Assembly (NCBI GenBank): GCA_936440205.1
Contig: OW387145.1
Location: 28,957,075-29,021,074, forward strand
DNA from: Lepidonotus clava
Taxonomy: Eukaryota; Annelida; Polychaeta; Phyllodocida; Polynoidae
DNA: 64,000 nt
Direction: 5' to 3'
Shown here: in pieces, positions 1 through 11,450 of the stretch
How the letters are laid out: the number at the start of each line of letters is the position of its first letter
Numbering within the stretch: the first letter of the stretch is position 1
Notes under the pieces: generated by a model
Told to the model about the DNA's origin: nothing
The model's database searches: none
What the model saw: only the letters and a program-made list of their open reading frames with translations
Translations under genes and position numbers: made by a program

Positions 1-449
1 AGAATGATATATTATATGTAAATACAAAAACGCTATCTTACATCATAGATACATAAGATTTATGTATGTTTATGCTTACATCTAATTTTCCTTAGGTCTG
101 AAAACAATATAATTACACAGACACACAGTTTGTTATAGGCTAGATGTGGATTGAATTACCCGTCTATCTCAATACCCGTGGGTCTCTGTCTATAGTCTAT
201 TTCTAAATAAATTGTGGCCGGTCTCTATTCCATTCTGCGATCTTGGTTTATTCCTCTTAATACTGCAGCGACTGCAGTATCTCGTCTGGCGTGGGTCTCA
301 ATGGAAATAGGGCAAGGCGGCCATAAAGGGAATTAGGAGATCCGATTATGACGCGGCGGGGGTGACTAATGACTTGTTGACGGAGCCTACTGATCACCGC
401 CTCCCATCAACAACACCCCGCCTCTTTTAGCCCCAACACCACGGAGAAA
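1..449. other. Non-coding sequence with a small GC-richer island
   Basis: The first 240 bases are AT-rich with no recognisable feature. Bases 250-450 are richer in G and C and contain homeodomain-like words (GAATTAGG, GATTATGAC, CCATAAA). This is compatible with a regulatory element, but nothing proves it. No open frame of note is present on either strand. If the minus-strand ankyrin gene continues leftward, this is intron. Confidence 0.3.
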
Positions 450-450
450 C

Positions 451-1131
451 AGCCTCAAAGCCTGACGCCTCTCACAGAATTCCGGCAATCAGAACAGCCA
501 ACACAACATCCAATTCAAAATAGGCGACATTCTTGAAGGTCGATATATTCATGCGATCTTCTAACCTTTTTTTCTAAAAGATACAAAAAAAAGCCTCAAA
601 CCCTCGAGCTCAAGCCTCGCCCAGAATTCCCAACACCCAACGACAAATCAAATTTACATTCTTGGAGGTTGACAAATTCTTGTACGAGTTCTTATCTCTA
701 TATTCTGCAAAAAGCTTCAAAACTTTGGGTTTACACCTCTCCCAGAGTCACTGGCAATCGCAACACCCAATGCAACAACCAATTTACTATAGGTGACATT
801 CTTAGAGGTTGAAAAGTCCTTGTGCCCATTCTAACCTATTTTCTGAAAAAAAAAAGAAAAAAGAGTCTCCAAAACTTAGGCTCACGCTTCTTCAAGAGAT
901 ACTGGAAATCACAACATCCAACACCTTACCAAATTCTCAATAGACAGCATACTTGTACATTGACAAATTGATGTGTCAGTCTTAACCTATGTTCTATTCA
1001 ATCCTTAAAATCTCGAACCCAAGCCTCTCCAACAACTATTGAAATCACCAAACCCAACTCCACAGCCAATTCACAATAGGCGATAGAGGTTGACAAGTTC
1101 CCGTATCAACTATAACTTATTTTCTAGAAAG
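451..1131. repeat. Decayed tandem satellite, five units of about 120-150 bp
   Basis: Five diverged units follow one another, starting near 451, 591, 711, 861 and 1001, with a further partial start near 1131. Each begins with a GCCTCAAA-like word. It then has CTCNCCCAGAAT-like, CAACACCCAA-like and CAATAGGCGACATTCTTGG-like blocks, then GTTGACAA, then a CTAACCTATTTTCT-like block leading into an A-rich run. Spacing varies from 120 to 150 bp because of small indels. Divergence between units is high, so this is an old satellite that is no longer homogenised. The family is not recognised. Confidence 0.8.
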
Positions 1132-1135
1132 AAAC

Positions 1136-3881
1136 GCCTGAAAAACATCCTTATTTGAGGAAATATGTGAAAACAATCTACCATTCTTTACGATATCCTA
1201 CCAAATGATTGCAAATGGTACCAATTGTCGCGGACATCTCTCAGTGCGAATTGCATCTCATTGTGCCACACACGGCGGGTGATAATTAAAACGACCAACC
1301 CGGTTTGCAATTCCTACTGATGCAAGGAACGCTAATTAGAAAAAAACAGGGCGATCTGAACCAAATTTACGATTTGAAACATTCAATCAGGACATGCCTG
1401 CTCGTAGTGGATTCCGGTGGGAGCCAGCCGTGTCAGTGCCAGTTTCAGATCATGTTATGGGGTTATAAAACGATCCGTAGACGGACTCGGGGAATTGATT
1501 CTATAATTTGACCTATCATTTCAATGGTAGCGACTCCTTAGAGATCGCGCCTCGAAAATTCCCGTTATAGGTATGCAATGATATGCTATCTTTGAATAGT
1601 ATGGGACCAAATGTCATATTCTGAAAATCATATTTTAAATGCAATTGCTCAATGTTCGATAGGTAGCCGGTTCAAGCAAAAAAGCTAATTCTAACCCTAA
1701 CTAAATGATCTAGGCTATATATTACAGTATCTCTTGATAAAAGTAATGAAGTGACTTTATTTAGAAAACCCATCATTCATGTACAAAAAAGTATTCAAAT
1801 TCAATATAAATATTCTTGAACTTTACACTAACCTTTTATGCATAATATTATGTTGTTTGCAGACTGATAGAGTCTATGTGTAAATTATTGATAAAGCTTG
1901 CATCCCGTTGTATTTATTACGAAATTAATGTGTTCCCTGTAGACAAAGCTATTTTATATAACCAGACTAATGACTTCTATCGTTTTACTGCGGCCTAGAT
2001 CCGGAGCAGATCTTGCATGCAGTGGGTTCATTATTTGGATATTTTAACGTGGAACAGGAGGTGGCATTCCAGCAATAGGCACAAATACCTCTAAATTACC
2101 TGTATTGTTGATGCCTTTGCTATTTATACCACATATTAAATATCTATTCAGCTATTTTTACCTATAGTTCAAATGGTAGACCTACGTCATTGTAACTGAT
2201 CATTACTAATGTGTCATAGATACCAATAGCCATCAGCGGAAGAATATGGAAACAATTGGTAGCTGGCTGTCCTAATTCTAGGCAGTACTTGTGTAGAAAT
2301 GGAATAATATTGAAGTTCAGAATGGAAATAACTACTGAAAGGAGCACCATAGATATTGGTGAAATTGGTTTTTACTGGTGCAATAAGAAAAGAGGTAATA
2401 GACTTGCTATTTTAAAAGCTGTAGTAGCTAGCTAGGGGAACTATACAATAGTGGAAAGCTATCAACTGTATAGGAATTCTGATCTTTATTTCATTTTCCG
2501 AACTTATATCTATAGTTGGAATTTAAATAACCTTGGATCAAAGGAAAGGGACACTGAATAGCAGTGATCATGTGACATTTAATATGACGATCACATCCCC
2601 GGGCCGAAATTGATGGAATTAACAAATACAATGATAAAGTAATAAAGGTTACACTCATCGAGCTAAATTAAAAAAGGACCAACGTATTAGAGTAATAGTG
2701 TTATCAGTGTTCAAGTTACCATGGCTGATTACACTTCTGGCAACGAGGAAAGTGAACCTGAGATTGGGTTAATTTGCTAAATGGTGAACATATTGTTAAT
2801 CATACTCAATCTTTATCGAGATTTATTTTCAGCCATATTCCTGATAATGATTATCAATTCGAGAGCTTGGCGATCATTAACTTAAAAATAATTGGATGTT
2901 GTTTCAATGACAAATGTTCATTTTCTCTCTATAATTATTGAAAGATAAAGAGCATATCTATATGATTTTTGTATAATGGCCTGGCATTTTATCTAATCCA
3001 AACAATAACTGCTATTACTACCACAGTTTTTAGATAACTGAAATTTATCTTTTATAACCAAAAATCACCAGTACTACTGGCAGCTAGTGGCTTAGTAGTA
3101 TCAACTACTTTATTCTCTACTGACAATAGAGAATAAGCTAATTGCTTCGATAAAAGGAAACTATTGTCAAATAGTTAATTGAAAGTTTTCTCTATGATTT
3201 AGTTTACATAAAAAAGTTCACAGGGGCGAAGATGATGTATCATTATTGTATTATATGTCGCAAGGTAGGTTTCTCCATCCTGTATAGTGACTTCCCAGAT
3301 TGAACATGACACATTCATACTCGAATCAATGGGACCAGTAGGTCATACTGAAATATGCAATAGGCTAAAGCAATCCAGTGGCTGCACTGCAGCTGATCAC
3401 AATCCTACCTGTATTATGTTTTACTCCAACATTATGACAAACTGCTATAGAGCAAAACCATATAATTATGTTAGAAAGCATATTTAATCAGAACAGATAC
3501 CAGTAATAGTATACTTATGGAATCAAATTTGGCTTTCAATATATTATTCTCAAATAGATTATTTAACAAAGCTAACAATAATGCTAATAAATATTGCCAA
3601 AGGGAGTCTGTCATGTAGTTTAGGGCTGCGTTCTCATCTCCACTGAAGTCAGGAGATGTTCATTAAGGATATGACTCGTGTGTTTGACATTGACATTGAT
3701 ATTGGGTTAACAACTCTCCTGAAAGAAAAACATTCACTGAAATCGTTAATTTCTTTGAACATTTGTAGGGCCTATCGCTTTAGTTTGGTATGCCCATAGG
3801 AGTATCTCCCATGAGCGCACCAACCACAGAAATAGTCCAGGACTACACTAACCGAGCTGTTGATGAGTAGGAGAAGTAATG
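1136..3881. other. AT-rich non-coding stretch with one conserved-looking patch
   Basis: There is no exon-like open frame with splice signals. Bases 1190-1500 are less AT-rich and hold clustered homeodomain/POU-type words (ATTGCAAAT, ATAATTAAAA, CTAATTAG), so they are a candidate regulatory element. The rest (1500-3880) is AT-rich with no repeats I can define. It would be intron or 3' territory of the minus-strand ankyrin gene. Confidence 0.35.
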
Positions 3882-3886
3882 GCCTG

Positions 3887-4332
3887 CCTTATCGGGGCTG
3901 GCTATACGCGCGATAGTCGCGCACGCGGCCGTCGCGCAGATATAATTCCTTGTGTACGCGGACCCTGTCACCGCGCATACAGATCTCTTTACATACGCGG
4001 ACATAGGGTGGATGAATGTAAAAATGCACTTATATGCTCCGAATTTAGATTAGACTAAGAAATAAGAAAATTGATAAAAAGGGGGTTCGGGGGCATAGCC
4101 CCCGATTCAAATACAACTGATAAATGATATATAATAATGAAAAACATCCGCGTATATAATTCCCCCTAAATACGCGGGCACATACCCGCGTATACAAAGA
4201 AAACGCGGGCACAAAGTCCGCGCACATAGATATCATTTTAAACGCGGATGTGACATCCGCGTGTACAAGAAATACTCTGTGCGCGGGTTCCCTTCCCGTG
4301 CCCGCGTGTATAATCCCAGCCTACCTTATCGG
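3887..4332. mobile_element. CGCG-hairpin DNA transposon (MITE) inserted at a splice donor
   Basis: The element body is about 3896..4323. Its ends are inverted: left GGCTGGCTATACGCG, right (reverse complement) GGCTGGGATTATACACGCG. It is flanked by direct copies of CCTTATCGG (3887-3895 and 4324-4332, 9/9 identical; 10/11 counting the preceding TG/TA). The interior is a series of GC-rich hairpins: 4242-4262 (ACGCGGATGT/ACATCCGCGT), 4171-4192 (TACGCGGG/CCCGCGTA), 4088-4104 (CGGGGGC/GCCCCCG), and further CGCG words at 3903-3990. No coding capacity is seen. A 9-11 bp target duplication would fit Mutator-like elements (9 bp) better than Harbinger or Tc1, but the family assignment is inference. The right copy of the target duplication is the end of the ankyrin-gene exon. 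Confidence 0.7.
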
Positions 4333-6865
4333 AGTCGCTCGTCTTGGGATCCATCTCTATCTCATCGGTGTGGCTCTGCGGGGGCGAGGAGGAGAACTTA
4401 AAATTCCAGCTCCACTTGGACTTGGTCGAGCTGACAGAGGAGGTGCGCTCCCGCAGCTCCAGCGAGTCGGAAACGTACTCCCGGGCCGACTGCTGCTGGG
4501 TCTGCTGGTGGTGAGTCTGCTTCCTCTCCCTGCTACCCTTACTACTGCCCCCCTTACCGCCCCCGTGGTGGTGGTGGTGGTGGTGGTGGTGGGAGTGGTG
4601 GTGGCCGTCGCTGTTCCAACGCTTCAGGAGGCGGGCGCCGATGCCGATGAGGTGCTCCGGGTGGCTGGTGTCGACGACGGGCGGCAGGCCGGCGGCGCGC
4701 CGCGCGTACACGCCCAACTGGAGGAGCGTCTCGCTGAGCAGCGCCGCCTGTTCGCGCACCAGGTCGGGCGACAGGTGGGCCGGGGCGACGCCGTGCGCGT
4801 TGACGGCCTTCACGCGCGCGCCATGCTCGATGAGCGCGATGGCGCAGTCCCAGCTCTGGAATTCGACGGTGGAGGCCAGGTGCAGCGGCGTGCAGCCCTC
4901 GGCGTCGGCGACCTGGGCCGAGGCGCCGTACTTCAACAGCAGCCGGACCGTGGAGGCATTGCGCTCGGCGACGGCCAGGAAAAGCGGCGGTAGGCTCTGT
5001 AACGTCTCCGCCGTATAGTGCGCCGCGAAGCTGAACGGCTCCGGATCCCCCTTTGGAGCAGCGCCGCTGTCGCCGTTGCTGGTGGTGCTGGTGGTGCTGG
5101 CGGCGGCGGTGGTGGTGCTGGTAGTGGTGGTGGTGTGACCGTGTGCACCACCGCCGGGACTGTGGGAGTGGTGCTGGTGGTAGGGCGGGTGGTGGGAGTG
5201 GTGCTGGTGGTGGTGAGGGTGGTGTAGGTGGTTATCTCCTCCCAGACCTACGCCCCCACCTACTCCCCCTACTCCTGCTCCTGCTGCGGTGGTATATAGC
5301 CCTCCTGGGCCGCCGGCTAGGTGTGGGGTGCCACTGGCCTCCCCTAACCCTACTGGAGGTGTGGGAGAAGGTAGTCGGCCCGGAGGGAGTCCCACCTGGG
5401 GTATGAGACTACTACTCCGGTAGGGGTCGGATCCTCCTCCGGGCGGGTCGCTACCCGGTAAGTGGTGCTGGAGGAGGGAATGGTCCTGGTCATGCTGGCC
5501 GCGCCAATGAGCTTCATTGGTTCTCCCATTGGCCGCCGCTACATGGCGCTGCTGCTGCTGGTGCTGCTGCTTGTGCTGGGGCTGCTGGGTGGTAGGCGAT
5601 ATAAGGGGGTCGGGCCCCACGAACGACAGGACCGGGCCGGGACAGAGCAGGCCGTTATTGGTGGTAGTGGTGGGGGCGGCGCTACCACTGCAGCTACTCC
5701 CACTGCTCGTACTCCTACTGGAGGTCGTGCTGCTCGGAGTCCATTCTTTGGGCCCGCCTAATGGGCTGGGACTGCCATTGAGGCCACCAGGGCTGCGCGC
5801 GGCGCCCACACTGGTGGTGGTGCTCTCTGGCGGTCTGGAGGTGGAGTTATGAGGTGGCGGGCAGTCCGTTTCCGTGTCCACTAGAAGGCGGGGCAGTGAG
5901 CCTAATGGGGTGAGGGCCAGCGCTGCCCCAGTGACAGCCAGCATCTGATTACCAGTACTCCCTGCACCAACCCCGCCATTCTTACTGCCCCCGCAATTGC
6001 CCTGCTGCTGATTTTGAAGGTTGTGTTGGTGGTTTTGAGGTTGGTTTTGGGACCCCTCCAGGTCCGCCCTCAGGCGGTTCAAGCCGTCCTGGTGGCTGCT
6101 ACTTTTGTTGTTGTAGAAGAGAAACCTCACGTCTTTCCTGTCCCGTGGGTGAGGCACAATCTCAGATATGCTGGAGCACCTGCGGCCGTTGGAGGCTACA
6201 TGAGTTACCCCGGGCTCATTGGGATCAAGGCCGTATTTGAGGAGAAGCCTGAGGACCTCTAGGCTGCCATGCTGTATGGCCACATGTAAGGCGTTGCGGA
6301 AAATGGGCGGTACAGCTGTTTGGTCATTATTCGCCAAATCAAACTGACTGCAATTCCGATGGTGATCGGCAAACGTCGGGCTTTTCCGGAAACCCCCCAC
6401 CCCGTCACTTTCATGGAAAACAGTCCCCTCGTTTTGACTTGCACCCCTACTTGCCGACTCGAAACTACTCCCCAGACAACTCCCCTGGGCGCTACCCTGA
6501 TGGCCGGTGCTAAACTTCCCCAGGTGCAAAATGAGCAGCTTCTTGACAACATTGGTATCATTCTCCTTTATCGCTCGCTCCAACTGGTCGGCCTCCGTGG
6601 TCAGGTCGAATATGGAGGACGCCGTACTGCTCGCCCGTCGCGCAAAATCGAACTGAAGGTTGCCGGTTGGTGAAATCCCGCCCCCCTGCACGCCCCAGGA
6701 ACTGGGTACCGAAAGGCATGACGGGGAGGACGAGGGCACTGACGTCACATCCGGTACCAGAAGTAGGTCATGGCGGTCGTTGGACAGGCCCGGGCTGGAG
6801 GGCGAGCAGAAGGTGTTGGATTTGCCCGACATCCCCTCCGTCTGGTAGAAGTCACTCGACAGGTA
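4325..6865 (-). CDS. Large internal exon of an ankyrin-repeat protein
   Basis: The exon is open for 847 codons, phase 0 at both ends. The acceptor is a long T/C tract ending CCTCTAG| before 6865. The donor is GATAAG|GTAGGC after 4325. An ATG at 6832 lies 11 codons inside, but the frame is open back to the acceptor, so translation probably enters from an upstream exon. Counting from that Met: a degenerate ankyrin helix pair near 80-105 (ADQLERAIKENDTNVVKKLL), a clear repeat at 180-208 (ALHVAIQHGSLEVLRLLLKYG), and two or three more at 612-690 (LFLAVAERNASTVRLLLKYG, GCTPLHLAS). Between and after them are low-complexity linkers rich in Ser, Thr, Gly, Gln and His, with His tracts at 533-557 and 744-756. 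No signal peptide or membrane segment is seen, so the protein is probably a cytosolic scaffold. The orthologue is not recognised. The exon is far richer in GC than its surroundings. A conceptual 28-residue read-through past 4325 is intron and transposon, not protein. Confidence 0.85.
4566..4594 (-). repeat. Trinucleotide repeat coding a histidine tract
   Basis: A run of TGG/GGT triplets on the plus strand reads as consecutive CAC/CAT histidine codons on the minus strand (about residues 746-756 after the Met at 6832). It lies inside the ankyrin exon, so length changes would alter the protein without breaking the frame. A second His-rich stretch lies at roughly 5160-5235. Confidence 0.85.
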
Positions 6866-9800
6866 CTAGAGGAAAAAAAGAAAAAGAAGAATGTGTGGGT
6901 TAGCTATATAGTGTTTTGGCTGGCGGTTGGAATTCGAGCTCATTACTAATTGTTGAGGTCACTGAGCAGTAATGAGTTAGGGGAAATTGGACCTGTGGTG
7001 GTTCAGTATCGGTCTGGGTACAGGTTTGGTTTGGAGGGCTGTATACAGGGGTCGCTATCGATATCAACAACATTAACATTAGCATTTGTATAGAAATTCT
7101 TAGAACTACTAGTATAGTTTTTCATGACACTGTTAATTTTACTCAAACTAGAACTGCATCATGATCAATAATAAACTTAAAATATGCATAGGCCTACAGT
7201 AACTAATACTGAAAAAGAAATACGGCGGTCGGCTTTCAACACAAGCATGTAGAAAATATATATCAGGACTTTGAATGATTATTCTAGCGACTAACATATC
7301 CGGGTTTAAGATTTCAGCAAACCCATCTACATTTTTAAACCAGACTCTAAACGATCACCATTTCATCCTAAATGATTCATAAATACGTTACGATAGGACT
7401 ATCCTACTCTCTTTTAACGCCCATCAATTTTGACTACCCTGTAGCATTATGTATAATTATGATTTATAATTCGGTTACATTAACTATTATAATTTAGTAA
7501 TGCGCATCCTCATAAATTCTAGTTTAATTTTTGACCTCGCTTAATGGCAGGAAGTTCATAAACGTATTGAATAGCCTTGCATGAAAAAGAAACTGACATT
7601 TAACATGTGCCCTTATATAATGAGATTTTATACAGTACTGCGTAATTACAGCTTTTCGTGATATTGCAGATACAGAATTGATACTTAAGCGGCCTTTGTA
7701 ATGGATAATATCTATATTTGAAATAGCATTAATTATTAAAGCGCACTTTCAAAATAGAATGATACTAGGTATACGCAAAAAAACTAACAATTATGCGTTG
7801 AGTGAAACACATCATGCTAACAAAAAAGGTTTGCCTGCTTCGTTTTGCCTCAATTCTACCATTAGCATTTCTCACATTTCATTTTAGTGGTTGCCATTAG
7901 GGCGCTGGGCAGCAGAGCACATGTGTCAACAGAGTAGTGGATACTCATACATTATGGAGGACGGGCTAGGCATTGTGCCCACTTAAACGTGTTTGCACGT
8001 CCCAGGGGCCAGTGGTGGGGGCCGACCCGTGCACTGTATCATCCCGCCCTCCCAGACTATGAGCTTATCTGGGCCCCCAGATTGATCATCACATGGACAG
8101 CCAGCCACCCTGGAGAGCAGTGGTGGCAGCAGTGGCTCCCCGGCGTGGCAAATATGCGAACTACGCCTGGAAGGTTCCAGGAATTACACACCATAGAGTG
8201 GACACATACAACACTTTATATGAATGATAGAGCTGTTCCTGCGTAAAGTACAAGACTATCAGAATGTTTTCGACAGCGAATTCTAAGCTGGATTAGTTGC
8301 CTCGAACATGATAGCAGTTGAACTATGTTAAGCTGTATGGAATAAATGATATCAGTAATTACAAGAATCTTGTCCACATGATTAAACAATTTAAAGCAGT
8401 TTAAAATTAGATAGTTGCACCGTGAGGAGAACTTTCCCAACATTATATGACAGCCTAAGTTGCTCTTAGCATGTTTTAATTTGATATGTCAAAGGTCATT
8501 GGTGTCAATGGCAATCATATATACAATAATCTTTAATATTTTTCAACTGATATGCTGATGCTTCTGGTCAAAATTGTTAATACTTTAACGTCTGGTGCCA
8601 TAGACAAAATTAACTTATGACCGACAGTACCTCACTCAATGATACAGTGGTATGCACCTGAATAAGTTAACATGACAATTCAACCACATATCCATACATC
8701 TCTCTATTCCCATAAATTATATATCGATACATAAAATTGTGAATTCTATCATTCATGGTTGTATTCACTATAAACTTATAGAAATAATATTGAAAATGCT
8801 TTTTACCATAAACTCATGAATATGTAATGCGGTCAACAAGGTTGAAAGTTGAGATATCATCGTTTGACGTTTTTATGTACAGCAGGCTACTAAAACGCCC
8901 TCTAGAATGATGTCAACTACTGTAACACTTATCTGACTCATGGTTCATAGTGCATTGTCTACATAGCGTGTTCAACCCCTCTTCATCTAAAATGTAAAAC
9001 TAACTGAGCCGTGGTATCTGCAGCTATATAATCAGTCAAACCCTGGTCAATGCTCTGCCATGACAGTACAGGTATCGAAATTGCAATTGTGAAATGATGA
9101 TTTACACATTTTAACCAAAGCTAAATTGTTAAATACCTCATCACAATGCTGAACTGCACCAATCTGTTGCATTGTAAGCAAAATTTTAAGCGAGCCCAAC
9201 CTATATTATATTAATGTGATTGTATTATAAGAAAATTCATACGAAATTAAACCAATCGCGCGCAGAATATTTGACAAATTGCCCCCATGGAAGTTTTTAC
9301 ATCTTTAATATGACAGAAACCTGCACCTTCATCCTGGCTTTAATTTAAGCCTAGCCCTGCACTGCCTCCAAAATCAGCAGTTTTACTCAATATCGACCAA
9401 TAGTCCATGAACACTGAATGATTTCAATTTCTTGACATGTATATGGTGACAGATTATCCAAATGTTTGTATGCATGCTGTTGTGGTGCGGTTTTCACCTG
9501 TCAATAAATAGGACAGCATGTATTATGTAAATCGAGGCTGGTCCAATCAAAGCATATCCTAATGTATCCAACTCTAAATAATTTAAATAGTATCTGACAT
9601 TGCGTCTGCAATAATAGGTTGCACTTTATGGCAGAAAGGAGATAATCTCATCGATGAGACAGAAAACGAATACTAATTTACAAGTGATAATCAAACCTTT
9701 AAGAGGGTCAATAGTGAGTAGTTATGTTTGTTTTAATTACCAAGGCATTGAAATGTCGTTTATTACATATCCGTGAGTTCATAACTACAACATAAAGAAA

Positions 9801-11099
9801 CTATATATTATGTGCTGGCATGTATATAAGGATAAAAGGTTTATGATAAGGGATCGTGTTTTCAGTCGCTCAATCAAAGGACTTTGGGAATGAAGGTTCT
9901 AGTGGCATACGCTTAGTACACGCCCTTTTCAACAGAGGGCAGTGGCCATCTATCGTGCTGTGAAATTGCCGCAGCTGTACATGTGATGATGTCTCAATTC
10001 TGTGTAGGTCAGTGCAGTTATAATACAGATTTTTCACTCCCTGAGCAAAGTGGGGGCATATAGGCAAAGAGCAAACAAGCAGAGTCATCTATCATTCTGT
10101 ATAAGAACCATTTGAATGGATGGCTGATGTTACTATGTTTTATTATCCATAGGACATATTTGCTTAATTTCCGTGAAAAAGCCCACCTAAACAATTCATT
10201 CTAAAGAGTGAATTTTCGTTAAATGCTGACTTTGGTTCAATTTGCAAAGTGAACCAATCTGTAAGACTCAATTATCGTTACTAAAAACATTGATTATGAT
10301 AATGTTGTTTGTCCACTAGAAGGAGTCCGTTCACTTGCCATCTCTCTCATCATTCCAATAACCGGTCAGTAAGTTAGTTGAACAGGGTGGCAGATGATCT
10401 ATCAAGGTATAACATCTTTGATTCATATGTGGAAATTCTTCCAATTTTAGTCTCTGATCAAATCAAGTTTGTTGCAATCTTGCAAGTTGCTTGAGGAATA
10501 TCACAGGCTTCAAAATGAAAATGGATCAGTAAACAAAACTGACCAATGGGATTGGAGGTTACCCCCTCTAGGGACAACCCCTGACTGACCACTCCAAAAG
10601 AGTGGGAATTTTAAACAGCTATTGGTCATTGTGGTCTTGATACTGGAACAGACAGCCACGTCCACACACAATAACATCTTTGATTCAATTGGATAACAAT
10701 CGCCAAAGGTTGATCGAGAATAGTCATTGTGAATTAAGAAGGCTAACAGAATAGTTTTCATGGCAATACTTGCAGTGAAGAGGGACCGTCTGACTAGATG
10801 CATACTTCCTTGGTGTAACAGAAAAGCTAAAAATACGATAGGAGACTCAAGTTGAGAATTGCACCTGCGACCACAATTAAGGAAAGTGTGGGAATATTTC
10901 GTTTCTTCTTCCACTTTGTTCTAGCGCATGCAGATAGGCCTATATTTAGCCGCCTCATGTATGATTTCGCTTTGTTTATGTGAAACGCCCAAAAACAATG
11001 CTTAACCCTGAAAATTGGCACACCTGAACTGGAAAGCGTATCAAAAACACTTAGCGGTAGTTCGGTGTAAATTCCCGACCCTGGATGATCCCAGTTTTT
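6866..11099. other. Probable intron, AT-rich, with a GC-richer island at 7.9-8.2 kb
   Basis: The first 30 bases carry the polypyrimidine tract and AG of the ankyrin exon acceptor (minus strand). The rest is AT-rich. An island at about 7880-8180 has much higher GC and contains TGATCATCACATGGACAG and CCACCCTGGAGAGCAG. It shows no splice-bounded open frame that convinces me and may be a regulatory element. A perfect short palindrome CTCATCGATGAG lies near 9648. I see no repeats or genes in the remainder. Confidence 0.35.
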
Positions 11100-11450
11100 C
11101 TCTTGCGGCAAACCAGACGAACATCAGACGAATGTCGTCTGCTCTGAGAGCGGAAATGCCCGCCGGACATGCGCAGAAGGTCGAGTCGGAGCAGTGAGAC
11201 GTTAACGATGATTGGACGCGACGTAAAAGGTCGGAATCGACCGTGTTTGTTCTCCTCAAGCGGCAAACATTGTTCTTTTCAAGCGTCGTCAAGGCGATAC
11301 GCCCCGGGGGCGGGGTGCTGGTTTATCTCTCACTGTCAGACATACGTCTTCGGGCCTGATTATGATGGAGCTGGGCGTCGATGGGCGCCGGAAGTCTGCC
11401 GCCCACGGATAGACTGCCCCCAGGCGGAGAGGCGGAGAACGATTACTGAG
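11100..11450. promoter_or_regulatory. CpG-rich cluster of NRF1, NF-Y, GC-box and ETS type sites
   Basis: Within 230 bases lie CATGCGCA at 11168-11175 (NRF1-like), GATTGG around 11210-11215 (inverted CCAAT, NF-Y-like), GGGGGCGGGG at 11306-11315 (GC box) and CCGGAAGT at 11388-11395 (ETS-like). CpG is frequent here in contrast to the flanks. This set is typical of TATA-less animal promoters. No gene is recognised next to it. Its place inside the probable 31-kb intron of the ankyrin gene suggests an alternative internal promoter or a non-coding transcript start. Direction is unknown. The open frame at 11169..11597 (+) has no recognisable domain and I do not call it. Confidence 0.45.

Noticed and set aside
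4250-6903. Several open frames of 60-247 codons on the plus strand and in other minus frames across 4.25-6.9 kb
   Set aside because: They are shadows of the GC-rich ankyrin exon on the opposite strand; they lack splice signals and consist of low-complexity translations.
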